NCBI RefSeq assembly: GCF_030848475.1
Contig: NZ_JAVDDS010000011.1
Span: 1-64,000, forward strand
Direction of reading: 5' to 3'
Origin: Herbivorax alkaliphila
GTDB lineage: Bacteria > Bacillota > Clostridia > Acetivibrionales > Acetivibrionaceae
DNA length: 64,000 nucleotides
The notes under the pieces are model-generated. The model ran no database searches. It saw only the letters and a program-made list of their open reading frames with translations, and had not been told where the DNA came from. Numbering within the stretch: the first letter of the stretch is position 1; each line of letters opens with the position of its first letter. The translations under genes and the position numbers were made by a program. Positions 52,407-61,643 of the stretch are shown here, piece after piece.

Positions 52407-54860
52407 ATGAAATCAGTTATCATGGCGGGAGGAGAAGGTACTAGGCTAAGGCCGCTTACATGTAATATTCCTAAACCTATGGTACCTATGGTGAATAAAC
52501 CTGTTATGGAGCATATTATAGAGTTACTGAAAAAACACAGCCTTACAGATATTGCTGTTACATTGCAGTATATGCCTAATAAAATTAAAAATTATTTTAA
52601 TGATGGAAGAGAATATGGTGTAAATTTAAAGTATTATATAGAAGATAAACCAATGGGGACAGCTGGGAGTGTTAAGAATGCAGAAGATTTTCTAGATGAT
52701 ACTTTTATTGTCATAAGCGGTGATGCACTTACGGATATTGATTTGAGTAAGGCTATAGATTTTCATTTTAGTAAAAAGTCAATGGCTACCCTCGTTCTTA
52801 AAAAAGTTGAGATTCCACTTGAGTATGGTGTGGTTGTAACTGATGAAGAAGGTAGAATAACTAGATTTTTAGAAAAACCAAGCTGGGGCGAAGTTTTTAG
52901 TGATACAGTAAATACTGGAATATACATTCTTTCACCGGAAGTGTTAAAGTATTATAATAAAGATGAAATATTTGATTTTAGCAAAGACCTTTTTCCACTT
53001 TTGCTAAAAGATAATAAGCCTATGTATGGATATGTAAGTGAAGAGTATTGGTGTGACATAGGAGACTTAAATGCATATAGCCAAGCTCATAAGGATGTGC
53101 TAGAAAAACGTGTAAATGTAAGTATACCTGGAAATGAGATTGAGAATGGAGTATGGGCAGGGGAAGATTGTAGTATTGAAGATAATGTGATAATAGAAGC
53201 TCCATGTGTAATAGGAGCAAATACAAAGATAAAAAAAGGTGCTGTGTTAGGAAGTTTTACAGTTTTAGGAGAAAATAATATAGTTGGTGAAAGAAGTGGA
53301 ATAAAAAGAAGCGTTATATGGAAAAACAGTGTTTTGGAAAGTAATATTCAACTAAGAGGTGCAGTTGTTTGCGATAAGGTAAACCTTAAAGAAAATGTAT
53401 CCTCTTTTGAAAATTCAGTTATTGGTGACGGGACGGTTGTTAAAGAAAATGCAATAATAAAGCCTAATATAAAAATATGGCCTGATAAAATTGTAGAAGA
53501 AGAAACAGAGGTTAACTCAAATCTTGTGTGGGGATCTAAGTTTATACGTTCTATTTTTGGTTTCAGAGGAATGGCAGGAGAAATAAATGTAGATATAACG
53601 CCGGAGTATGCATCTAAATTAGGTGCTGCATATGGATCTATATTTAAGGGGAAAGGTAGAGTGGCAGTTAGTTCAGACAATTCAAATCCAGCAAAAATGT
53701 TGAAAATTTCTTTTGTTGCAGGCTTAGTATCAGCAGGATTAAAGGTGCTAGACTTTGGAACCATGCATTTACCAGTTATAAGATCTGCAGTTAGATTTTA
53801 TGGTGCAGATGGAGGAATTCATATTGGTACTTCAAGTAGAAATGTAGGAAGATTGCAAATTGATTTTATAGATAAAAATGGAAGCAATATAGAGAGGGGA
53901 ACAGAGAGAAAAATAGAGACAATGTTTCAAAGAGAAGATTTTAGTAGGTGTGAAGGAAGTTCTATTAAAGATGTTGAGGTTATACCTGATTACACCAAGT
54001 TTTATCTTAGAAGTATAGTGAATAATGTGAGATCTGAAAAATTAAACTATAAGATTGCTTTAAATTCTTCATCAGAATCTATATTAAATAGTGTTACAGA
54101 GTTGTTAACAGGTCTAGGATGTTCAATAGAGAAGGTAAATATTAATATTAATTATGGAAATAAAGAAATGAATATAAATAATAGAGAGTATTTTGCTAAG
54201 ATGGTTAGTATGGGAGATTTTGATTTAGGAGTTTCTATTGAAGATACTTCTGAAAAGATGATGCTAGTTGATAATGCAGGAAGAATTGTTACAGATGATA
54301 TGTTTACTGCACTTATTTCACTTATTATGTTTCGTAACATTGATGGAGGAACGGTGGTTGTGCCAATTTCAACCAGTCACGTAATTGAACAGCTGGCAGA
54401 TAAAAATAATGGGAAAGTAGTAAGAACTAAAACTTCTCATCAGGATTTGATGAATAAGATTTTAGCAAGTGATATAAAAGAACAGGTATATGACCAGTTT
54501 ATACTTAATTTTGATGCTATAGCTGGAATTGTTAAAATTTTAGATTTTATGAAAGAAAACAATTATATGCTGTCAGATTTAGTGGACATGATACCGGATT
54601 TTCACATAAATGAGAGGGAAGTTGAGTGTTCGTGGAATTCTAAAGGAAAAGTTATTCGTCAAATAATACAGGAAAATGAAAATGAAAGTATAGAGACTTT
54701 AGAAGGAGTAAAAATATTTAAAGATGGGGGATGGGTTTTAGTTCTTCCAGATGCAGAGCAGCCTTTGTGCAAAATAAAAAGTGAAAGTTTTTCAGCTGAA
54801 TTTGCAGAGGAATTGACCAATCAATATGTAAACAAAGTAAGAGAGATAAATAAAAGTTGA
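52407..54860 (+). CDS. Sugar-phosphate nucleotidyltransferase fused to degenerate phosphohexomutase domain
   Basis: 817 residues. Residues ~1-235 are a nucleotidyltransferase with [13 protein letters not shown] and the KPM lysine, as in mannose-1-phosphate guanylyl- or glucose-1-phosphate transferases. A hexapeptide-repeat left-handed helix spans ~245-370. Residues ~380-817 follow the phosphoglucomutase/phosphomannomutase fold, but the active loop reads T475-S476-S477-R478-N479 instead of TASHNP, and the metal loop is E612-D613-T614-S615-E616-K617 instead of DGDGDR. The mutase part is thus probably inactive or regulatory. Such fusions are known in Clostridia and cyanobacteria; the sugar is not determined. 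Confidence 0.88.
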   Translation: MKSVIMAGGEGTRLRPLTCNIPKPMVPMVNKPVMEHIIELLKKHSLTDIAVTLQYMPNKIKNYFNDGREYGVNLKYYIEDKPMGTAGSVKNAEDFLDDTFIVISGDALTDIDLSKAIDFHFSKKSMATLVLKKVEIPLEYGVVVTDEEGRITRFLEKPSWGEVFSDTVNTGIYILSPEVLKYYNKDEIFDFSKDLFPLLLKDNKPMYGYVSEEYWCDIGDLNAYSQAHKDVLEKRVNVSIPGNEIENGVWAGEDCSIEDNVIIEAPCVIGANTKIKKGAVLGSFTVLGENNIVGERSGIKRSVIWKNSVLESNIQLRGAVVCDKVNLKENVSSFENSVIGDGTVVKENAIIKPNIKIWPDKIVEEETEVNSNLVWGSKFIRSIFGFRGMAGEINVDITPEYASKLGAAYGSIFKGKGRVAVSSDNSNPAKMLKISFVAGLVSAGLKVLDFGTMHLPVIRSAVRFYGADGGIHIGTSSRNVGRLQIDFIDKNGSNIERGTERKIETMFQREDFSRCEGSSIKDVEVIPDYTKFYLRSIVNNVRSEKLNYKIALNSSSESILNSVTELLTGLGCSIEKVNININYGNKEMNINNREYFAKMVSMGDFDLGVSIEDTSEKMMLVDNAGRIVTDDMFTALISLIMFRNIDGGTVVVPISTSHVIEQLADKNNGKVVRTKTSHQDLMNKILASDIKEQVYDQFILNFDAIAGIVKILDFMKENNYMLSDLVDMIPDFHINEREVECSWNSKGKVIRQIIQENENESIETLEGVKIFKDGGWVLVLPDAEQPLCKIKSESFSAEFAEELTNQYVNKVREINKS

Positions 54861-54895
54861 TGAAAGTTTTAAGAAGTAAAGAGAAAAATGTTTTA

Positions 54896-54941
54896 AAAAG
54901 GATGAAGATTGGTAGATTTTAAATCTTCATCCTTTTATAAA
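54896..54941 (+). terminator. Terminator after the nucleotidyltransferase gene
   Basis: AAAAGGATGAAGATT (54896-54910) pairs with AATCTTCATCCTTTT (54922-54936), ending in T-rich DNA. Its A-rich left flank could also serve the convergent gene at 55015. Confidence 0.85.
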
Positions 54942-55014
54942 GTCTTGGAAAAAAGTGAAAGAATTCATATCGAAAGGGCTTGATGCCCTAAAATTTATAT
55001 AAAGTTTTGGTAAA

Positions 55015-55350
55015 TTAATCTCCAAATATAGATTGATAATCTTTTTCTTCGTATGGATCAAAGTAAAAGTCAATATACATAAAATTGTCCTTGTCAATTG
55101 GATTATTAGAATCTGGTTTATTAGAAGAAAATGCAGCTCTAAATTCAAACTCAGGTTCTTTTATTGGATTTCTTGCACTTTTGTCAAAAGGTATACTTTC
55201 AACTAAAAACACACCTTGTTTTACAAGTTCTTTAGTAACCCACATAAATTCGTCCATATCCTTAACATCCATACATGGTATTTTTCCAGTTTTCATTTCT
55301 TTAGCAACATCTTTAATTTCACCTGTTTGGTATCTTACTTGATAAAACAT
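55015..55350 (-). CDS. Small protein of unknown function
   Basis: 111 residues, acidic, no membrane segment. It opens MFYQVRYQTGEIKDVAKEM and ends in an aromatic, acidic stretch with YIDFYFDPYEEKDYQ. No family recognised. Start ATG with GCGAGGTG upstream on the minus strand. Divergent from the DUF881 cluster. Confidence 0.6.
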   Translation of the reverse strand: MFYQVRYQTGEIKDVAKEMKTGKIPCMDVKDMDEFMWVTKELVKQGVFLVESIPFDKSARNPIKEPEFEFRAAFSSNKPDSNNPIDKDNFMYIDFYFDPYEEKDYQSIFGD

Positions 55351-55620
55351 ATATGTATCACCTCGCTTTATTTTCTATTATATATTTTATACCACAAAAT
55401 AAAAGTTTTATAGTGTAATTTTTATGAAAATTAAAATTTTTCTAATGCCTTGTCATGGGCTAGAAAAAAAAGTATAATTAAACTAGTAAATTCCGTTATA
55501 GGGAGCCTGCTTAAAAAACTTTTTTAAGAATTTGTTAATTTACTTGAAATAGGTTTTTTTTGTTGTAGAATTATAATTAAAGGTGTTTAAAATCTAAAAA
55601 CTCTAAAGGGAAGTTTTAAT

Positions 55621-56340
55621 ATGATAAAAAGTGATAAAAAAAATGTAATGATGCTTGTATTTATGATTTTAGGGTTTGTGCTGGCATTACAATTTAGAAG
55701 TGTAATGAGCACAAATGAAGAAGAGGTGTCAACTGATGAAACAGTAGAGTCTTTGCAAGAAGAGCTTGAACGTGAAAAAATGATTGGAAATAATTTGAGA
55801 GATGAGCTAAATGAAAGCATAAAGAGAAGAGATACGATATTGAGAGATATAATGGAAGAGGGAGATAGCACAGATATTACCCAGGAATGGGAAAGGGCAA
55901 GAGTGGCAGCAGGTCTTACAGAAGTGGTTGGTGACGGAGTGATTATAACTTTAAATGATGCACTTGAAAAGGTGGAAGGTGCTGATGTTTCTAACTATGT
56001 ACTGCATGATTTTAGTTTGTATGAAGTGTTAAATGATATAAAAAAGGCAGAACCTATTGCTATATCTATAAATAATGAAAGGATATTATCTACAACTGAA
56101 ATAGTTTGTGCAGGTCCTACGGTGAGAATTAATAGAAACAGATACCCTGTACCCTATGAAATAAAAGTTATTGGAGATGCAGAGAAAATTAGAGAGGCTT
56201 TTTTAAATAGTTCTATGGTAATTACGACTTTTGATGTATACAACATAAGGTATCAAATAAGAGATGAAAAAAATATTGTTATACCCAAATATAGTGGAAA
56301 TACTGATATTTTGACTAATGTTGTGGAGGTTATTGAATGA
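55621..56340 (+). CDS. DUF881 protein, first of three tandem copies
   Basis: 239 residues: N-terminal membrane helix (~10-25), a coiled coil (~40-80), then the DUF881 domain with GDGVIITLND, PIAISINNERILSTTEI and a final strand region IVIPKYSG. The family (YlxW/YlxX-like) lies near division genes in many Firmicutes and is thought to act at the membrane, but its function is unknown. Overlaps the next gene by four bases (ATGA). Confidence 0.88.
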   Translation: MIKSDKKNVMMLVFMILGFVLALQFRSVMSTNEEEVSTDETVESLQEELEREKMIGNNLRDELNESIKRRDTILRDIMEEGDSTDITQEWERARVAAGLTEVVGDGVIITLNDALEKVEGADVSNYVLHDFSLYEVLNDIKKAEPIAISINNERILSTTEIVCAGPTVRINRNRYPVPYEIKVIGDAEKIREAFLNSSMVITTFDVYNIRYQIRDEKNIVIPKYSGNTDILTNVVEVIE

Positions 56341-57023
56341 TAAAATTTACAAGAATTTTGGTTATGACAATTATTTGTTTTTTGATTGGAACGATGGTAT
56401 CTTGGCAGTACAAGAGCATTGATAACAATAATAGATCTACAAGTTCTCAAAGAACAAATATTTATACTTTACAGGAAGAGCTTATTGAGGAAAAAAGAAT
56501 AAATGAAAATTTAAAAGAAAGACTTGAAGAAATAAAAAAAGACACAAATGATTATATATATGCAAAAGATGATATTCAAAAAATAGACGAAACAATAAGA
56601 AGAGAAATGAAAAATGCTCAAATTTTGGCAGGGTTGGTTGATGTAAAAGGGGAAGGTGTTGTTATTACAATAGATCCTATTTATAGATACATGTCGGAAA
56701 GCGATTTTTTAAATGTTATTAATCAGCTCAGAGCATGGGAAGCTCAGGCAATATCAATAAATGGGGAAAGAATTACAGTTTTAACAGAGATTGAGGCTGT
56801 AGAGGATAATGTATATAAAATAAATGGCAATTATCATGAAGGAACATATATTATTAAAGCTATATTGCCACCTAATAATATAGATTATTTAATATATGCC
56901 ATTGAATTAATATTTGAAACAGGATGGCGTAGAGGTTCATTTGAAGTAGAATTTGAAAGAAAGGAAGATATAATAATTCCTAAAATTAGTGGTGAGGATC
57001 CGTTGTTAAAATATGTATATTGA
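56337..57023 (+). CDS. DUF881 protein, second tandem copy
   Basis: 228 residues with the same plan: helix (~7-22), coiled coil (~38-80), GEGVVITIDP, EAQAISINGERITVLTEI and IIIPKISG. Clearly a paralogue of its neighbours. Start ATG overlaps the previous stop; the next gene begins 42 bases after its stop. Confidence 0.88.
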   Translation: MIKFTRILVMTIICFLIGTMVSWQYKSIDNNNRSTSSQRTNIYTLQEELIEEKRINENLKERLEEIKKDTNDYIYAKDDIQKIDETIRREMKNAQILAGLVDVKGEGVVITIDPIYRYMSESDFLNVINQLRAWEAQAISINGERITVLTEIEAVEDNVYKINGNYHEGTYIIKAILPPNNIDYLIYAIELIFETGWRRGSFEVEFERKEDIIIPKISGEDPLLKYVY

Positions 57024-57065
57024 TTCAAGAAAGGAAAATCAGCAAAGAAAAAGTGGAGGCTTAAG

Positions 57066-57773
57066 ATGATGAAATTTGCCAGAAGTATATCTATAGCTTT
57101 AGTATGTGTTGTGTTAGGTGCTATGCTGTCTTGGCAGTATAGAAGTATTAACAGTGAGGGAGCTGTTGATGCTATATATAGTGAAGGGCTTGGAGATTTA
57201 AGAGATGAGCTTATTGAAGAAAAGAGAATAAATGAGAGCTTAAAAAGTAGAAATGAGGAATTGCAAAATCAGCTCTCTGAGTATAAGAATGCTATAGACG
57301 ATGTTGAAATGCTTGAACGAACTATTATAAGAGAAATAGAAAGAGCTGAAATAATTGCAGGACTAGTTGATGTAAAAGGAGATGGTGTTGTTATAACAGT
57401 TGATGCTGACATGGCTGTTTGGATGAGACGTCCATATAGTTTTGGTGAGCTAATTAATGATTTAAAGGCATCAGAAGCTCAAGCAATATCGATAAATGAT
57501 GAAAGAGTAGTAGCTATGTCAGAGATTAAAGGAGTGGAAGATTTTACTAAATGGATGATAAATGGAAGACAATATATGCCGCCTTTTACTATAAAAGTTA
57601 TTGGTGACCCTGTTAAACTGGACAATTCATTGCATATGTTGGAAGGAATTGTAGATATGTTAAGGAGGGCTGGTTATCAAATCAGTGTTGAAAAAAAAGA
57701 AGATATAGTTATTCCCGCGATAAGAGATGATGGTTCAGTTTTAAAATATGATTTGTTAAGTCCTGTAGATTGA
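57066..57773 (+). CDS. DUF881 protein, third tandem copy
   Basis: 235 residues: helix (~7-23), coiled coil (~45-85), GDGVVITVDA, EAQAISINDERVVAMSEI and IVIPAIRD. Closer to copy 2 (both have LSWQY after the helix and LVDVKG in the domain) than to copy 1. GTGGAGG lies before the start. Followed by a terminator. Confidence 0.88.
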   Translation: MMKFARSISIALVCVVLGAMLSWQYRSINSEGAVDAIYSEGLGDLRDELIEEKRINESLKSRNEELQNQLSEYKNAIDDVEMLERTIIREIERAEIIAGLVDVKGDGVVITVDADMAVWMRRPYSFGELINDLKASEAQAISINDERVVAMSEIKGVEDFTKWMINGRQYMPPFTIKVIGDPVKLDNSLHMLEGIVDMLRRAGYQISVEKKEDIVIPAIRDDGSVLKYDLLSPVD

Positions 57774-57803
57774 TAGATATATGCAAGATTTTACACAAAT
57801 CTC

Positions 57804-57836
57804 AAAGCACTTCCTGTTAAGGAGGTGTTTTTTTTT
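57804..57836 (+). terminator. Terminator after the DUF881 cluster
   Basis: CACTTCC (57808-57814) pairs with GGAGGTG (57821-57827), followed by nine T. Confidence 0.85.
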
Positions 57837-57837
57837 A

Positions 57838-57940
57838 ATGGCTAAGAAAGAGCATTGCTTTCTGGCATCAAAAAAGTCTACCGAAAGGCTGTACTTTAAA
57901 GAATTACCCTAGCTTTAAATCGGCGAAGCCGACTTTTTTA
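57838..57940 (+). ncRNA. Candidate small structured RNA
   Basis: Between the DUF881 terminator and the deacetylase lies about 100 bases that are less AT-rich than usual for gaps here. They can fold as AGAAAG.../CTTTCT (57845-57863), AGTCT-ACCGAA-AGGCT (about 57878-57893), and a compact GC terminator TCGGC-GAA-GCCGA (57920-57932) with a T-run. This looks like a small RNA with its own terminator, but no promoter was pinned down and no known family fits. Confidence 0.35.
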
Positions 57941-58021
57941 TATTGAACAGGTTATTTTTTGTGATATTTAATTATATAAATATTGTAGGTGGATATTACT
58001 TGACTTATATGGAGGGTTAGT

Positions 58022-58948
58022 ATGAAAAATAAAGCTTTTATTGGTTTTATTGTATTGGCTATTATTATTGCAGTTTACTTTATAACAGGAGAAAAAACAA
58101 GTGGAGATGAGCTAAAAGAGCCTGATTTAAAAGAGGTCTATTCTGTCAGTCTTGAAAATATAGATTTTAGCAATGAAATTACAGGACTTTTAAGTGAAGG
58201 AGTAATAGATGAAATACCTGAGTACGAAGATGTTTTTGTAGATGCATTTAGTACAGATTCCCATAGCAATAAATTATTAAGGTGGGGAATATCAAGGAAT
58301 GGTTATAATGAAATACCTGATGCAGATCCCGGTGCTCCAGAGCTTTTAGAAAAATATGGAGGTGCCTACTTAGGGGATACTTCTCAAAACAAAATATATC
58401 TTACTTTTGATGAGGGTTATGAAAAAGGTTATACTGCTAAGATTCTTGATGCTCTAAGAGATAACAATGTTAATGCCATATTTTTTATAACAGGTCCCTA
58501 TTTAAAAGAGCATGAAGACTTTGTAAGAAGAATGGTCGAAGAAGGACACGTGGTTGGGAATCATACAGTACACCATCCAAGCCTTCCAAGTATTGCTGAC
58601 CAAAAGATAGAAGAAGAAATTTTAGGCCTTGATAGAGCTTTTTATGATATTTTCGGTGAAAACATGAAATATTTAAGACCTCCTAAGGGAGAATATAGTG
58701 AGAGAACACTGGCTGTTACAAAAAAACTTGGATATACAAATCTCTTTTGGAGCTTTGCATATGATGATTGGTATACAGATAGAATTAGAGGTAAAGAGTA
58801 TGCCTATGAAAAGGTTATGAACAATCTTCACAATGGTGCAGTGATTTTACTTCATGCAGTCTCAAAGGATAATGCAGACGCAATTGACATGATTATTAAG
58901 GGAGCTAGAGAGAGAGGATTTGAATTTGGAGATGTAAATGACTTATAA
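58022..58948 (+). CDS. pdaA: Polysaccharide deacetylase, PdaA type (muramic-delta-lactam)
   Basis: 308 residues. N-terminal membrane helix (~4-21), a linker, then a NodB-like domain with TFDEGYEKGYT (metal Asp, PdaA-style Glu in place of the second Asp), GNHTVHHPS (metal His pair), RPPKGEYS and LLHAVS. PdaA removes the acetyl group of muramic acid so that the cortex lactam can form, after CwlD-type amidase action. Gene lies just before yqfC. Confidence 0.88.
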   Translation: MKNKAFIGFIVLAIIIAVYFITGEKTSGDELKEPDLKEVYSVSLENIDFSNEITGLLSEGVIDEIPEYEDVFVDAFSTDSHSNKLLRWGISRNGYNEIPDADPGAPELLEKYGGAYLGDTSQNKIYLTFDEGYEKGYTAKILDALRDNNVNAIFFITGPYLKEHEDFVRRMVEEGHVVGNHTVHHPSLPSIADQKIEEEILGLDRAFYDIFGENMKYLRPPKGEYSERTLAVTKKLGYTNLFWSFAYDDWYTDRIRGKEYAYEKVMNNLHNGAVILLHAVSKDNADAIDMIIKGARERGFEFGDVNDL

Positions 58949-59022
58949 TAAAAACTTCGCCTAATAGAAGGCAGAGCTTTAAAACAAATAAAAGCAAAAT
59001 AATTATTACAGGGAGAGTACCT

Positions 59023-59322
59023 ATGTCAGGGAGAAAAAAAAAAGCTGAAAAAAATAAAAACAGCATTAAAGAAAAGATGGCTGAGTTTTTAGAGATTCCA
59101 AAAGAAATTATATTGGACTTACCTAAAACCACTATGTACGGTAATAAAAATATGGTGGTTGAAAACTATAAAGGCATTATTGAGTATGAAAACGACAGGT
59201 TAAGAATAAATACTAATAAAGGCATTATAAGGGTTGTGGGAAATAAACTTTTTATTAAGGAAATAACATCAGAGGATTTGTTGATTTATGGTGAAATAAC
59301 ATCTGTAGAGTTTTTGAAGTGA
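59023..59322 (+). CDS. yqfC: Sporulation protein YqfC
   Basis: 99 residues of the YabP/YqfC family: basic N-terminus, then KMAEFLEIPKEIILDLPKTTMYGN and a beta-rich half. In known spore formers it is a mother-cell protein made with YqfD. ATG after GGGAGAG. Start of the conserved run yqfC-yqfD-phoH-pgpH-ybeY. Confidence 0.92.
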   Translation: MSGRKKKAEKNKNSIKEKMAEFLEIPKEIILDLPKTTMYGNKNMVVENYKGIIEYENDRLRINTNKGIIRVVGNKLFIKEITSEDLLIYGEITSVEFLK

Positions 59323-59446
59323 GTGAGTACGAGCTTAGGTTTTTAAGTGAATGAAAATATGGAGTGAATAAACTTTAGTTTCTGGGATATTGATCTTCAT
59401 CTTTAATAGTATGAAGCTAGATTAAAAGATATATGGGAGAATCAAA

Positions 59447-60640
59447 ATGTTATTATTAAGATTGTGGAATTATATCAGAGGATATGTTATTATAATGGTT
59501 GAAGGATATTTCTTAGAGAAGTTTGTCAATATATGTATTAAAAGGCAGATATATTTATGGGATATTAAAAAGAAAAAAAACAGCAAGATGAAACTTAAAA
59601 TCAGTATAAAAGGCTTTAGGCTTTTAAGACCTGTTGCTAGAAAAACTGGATGTAGCGTAAGAATTATTGAAAAAAAGGGAATACCCTTTATAATAAGCAG
59701 GTATAAAGAAAGAAAAACTTTTATACTTGGATCGTTAGTGTTTGTTGTACTTTTTTATATCATGACATCATTCGTATGGACAGTTGAAATTACAGGAAAT
59801 GAAAAAGTCGAGACTGAGCTGATAATGGATTACTTGGATGAAAAAGGAATTGGGCCTGGAATATTAAAATATGGAGTTAATACAGAAAGCCTTGCAAACA
59901 GTATTATTATTGAAATAGATGAGCTATCTTGGGTAAATGTCATGATACAAGGCACTAAGTTAAAGGTTAATGTAGCTGAGAGAGTAGAACCACCTAAAAT
60001 AATTCCTAAGGATGTACCCTGTGATGTGGTGGCATCTAAAGATGGTATTATTGAATCTTTGATTGTAAAAGATGGTTATTCCACGTTAAGTGAAGGAGAT
60101 ACTGTAAAAAAAGGTGATGTACTAATATCAGGTTCTATACCTATCTTAGATGAGGAAGATTTTAGAGTGGTTCATGCAATGGGTGAGGTAATGGCTAGGA
60201 CATGGTATGAAAACAAGCAACCAATACATTTAAAGGTAACAGAAGAGATAAGGACGGGAAGTAAAAAAAATAATGTTTCTTTAATGTTTTTTAGAAAAAC
60301 AGTTCCCTTTTTTCATAAAGAGGTGGACTATGAAGAGCATGAAGAAGAAAAGACAAAAAAAGTATTGTCAATAGGTGAAAATTTAGTGTTGCCATTTGGT
60401 ATTATTGTCGAAAGATATTATGAAAATGTGATTGTTGAAGCTAAAGTTTCTATTGAGGAAGCTAAAGAGGCTGCTGTAGATGCGGCATATAATGAGATTT
60501 TAAAGGTAGCACCTGAAGAATCACAGATTGCAGATAAAAAGGTTAATTTTTTAGAAAAAGATGATGGTAGCATTTATGCAGATGTTATTGTTGAGTGTAT
60601 AGAAAACATTGGAATAACAAAAAAGATTGGAGGAGAATGA
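59447..60640 (+). CDS. yqfD: Sporulation protein YqfD
   Basis: 397 residues: N-terminal cytosolic part with KGFRLLRPVARKTGCSVRI, one membrane helix (~88-105), then a large beta-rich outer domain containing VNVMIQGTKLKVNVAERVEPP. Matches YqfD, needed for sporulation in several Firmicutes; exact role unknown. phoH starts one base after its stop. Confidence 0.93.
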   Translation: MLLLRLWNYIRGYVIIMVEGYFLEKFVNICIKRQIYLWDIKKKKNSKMKLKISIKGFRLLRPVARKTGCSVRIIEKKGIPFIISRYKERKTFILGSLVFVVLFYIMTSFVWTVEITGNEKVETELIMDYLDEKGIGPGILKYGVNTESLANSIIIEIDELSWVNVMIQGTKLKVNVAERVEPPKIIPKDVPCDVVASKDGIIESLIVKDGYSTLSEGDTVKKGDVLISGSIPILDEEDFRVVHAMGEVMARTWYENKQPIHLKVTEEIRTGSKKNNVSLMFFRKTVPFFHKEVDYEEHEEEKTKKVLSIGENLVLPFGIIVERYYENVIVEAKVSIEEAKEAAVDAAYNEILKVAPEESQIADKKVNFLEKDDGSIYADVIVECIENIGITKKIGGE

Positions 60641-61618
60641 TTGGGAAGTCTTAAAGAAATAACATTAGAAGTTGATAGAATTGAACATGCCATGCAGTTG
60701 TTTGGTAATTTTGATGAAAATGTTCAAGTTATAGAGGATGCATTTGATGTAAAAATAATCTCTCGGGACAATGAAATAAAGGTATCAGGTTGTGAGGAAG
60801 AAGTTTCAAAAGCTAAAACTGTTCTCAAACGTTTAATAAGCCTTGTTGCACAGGGAGATATTATAACCAAACAAAGCGTTGGTTATTTGGTGCAACTGGC
60901 AAGTGAAAATCATATAGACAAGGTTAAAGATTTTAGTGCTGAGAATATTTGTACTACAGCAAGAGGTAAGCAAATTAAATGTAAAACCCATGGTCAGAAG
61001 AAATATGTGGATACAATAAGAACTAATGATGTGGTTTTTGGCATTGGGCCTGCTGGTACAGGGAAGACTTTTTTAGCTGTAGCAATGGCAGTGACTGCTT
61101 TTAAAAACAAAGAAGTGGACAGAATAGTTCTTACAAGACCTGCTGTAGAAGCAGGTGAGAAGCTTGGTTTTTTGCCAGGGGATTTGCAGAATAAAGTGGA
61201 TCCATATTTAAGGCCTTTATATGATTCTCTTTACGAGATGATGGGATTTGATGCTTATCAAAAATATGTTGAAAAGGGTATGATTGAAGTTGTGCCTTTA
61301 GCTTATATGAGAGGAAGAACTTTAGATGATTCCTTTATAATATTAGATGAAGCACAAAACACCACACCTGAACAAATGAAAATGTTTTTAACCCGTATTG
61401 GATTTGGTTCTAAAGCTGTTGTAACTGGGGATATAACTCAGATGGATTTGCCACAGGACAAAAAGTCTGGTTTAAAAGAAGTTATTAAGATTTTAAAAAA
61501 TATTAAAGGTCTAGGTTTTGTATATTTATCTGACAGGGATGTAGTAAGGCATGAACTGGTTCAAAAAATAATACAAGCTTATGAAAAATACGATAAATTG
61601 AAAAGTAAGCGTTCCTGA
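60641..61618 (+). CDS. phoH: PhoH family ATPase
   Basis: 325 residues. P-loop GPAGTGKTFLAV at about 135-146, Walker B FIILDEAQNTT and GDITQMDLP. PhoH proteins are RNA-related P-loop ATPases with little settled biochemistry. TTG start; GGAGGA lies at the end of yqfD, so translation is coupled. Confidence 0.95.
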   Translation: MGSLKEITLEVDRIEHAMQLFGNFDENVQVIEDAFDVKIISRDNEIKVSGCEEEVSKAKTVLKRLISLVAQGDIITKQSVGYLVQLASENHIDKVKDFSAENICTTARGKQIKCKTHGQKKYVDTIRTNDVVFGIGPAGTGKTFLAVAMAVTAFKNKEVDRIVLTRPAVEAGEKLGFLPGDLQNKVDPYLRPLYDSLYEMMGFDAYQKYVEKGMIEVVPLAYMRGRTLDDSFIILDEAQNTTPEQMKMFLTRIGFGSKAVVTGDITQMDLPQDKKSGLKEVIKILKNIKGLGFVYLSDRDVVRHELVQKIIQAYEKYDKLKSKRS

Positions 61619-61643
61619 CTTCTTTTAAGAGGAGAGTATTATA

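Noticed and set aside
54974-54991. AGGGCTTGATGCCCT hairpin as terminator of the 55015 gene
   Set aside because: No T-run in the minus direction; could be real but unsupported.
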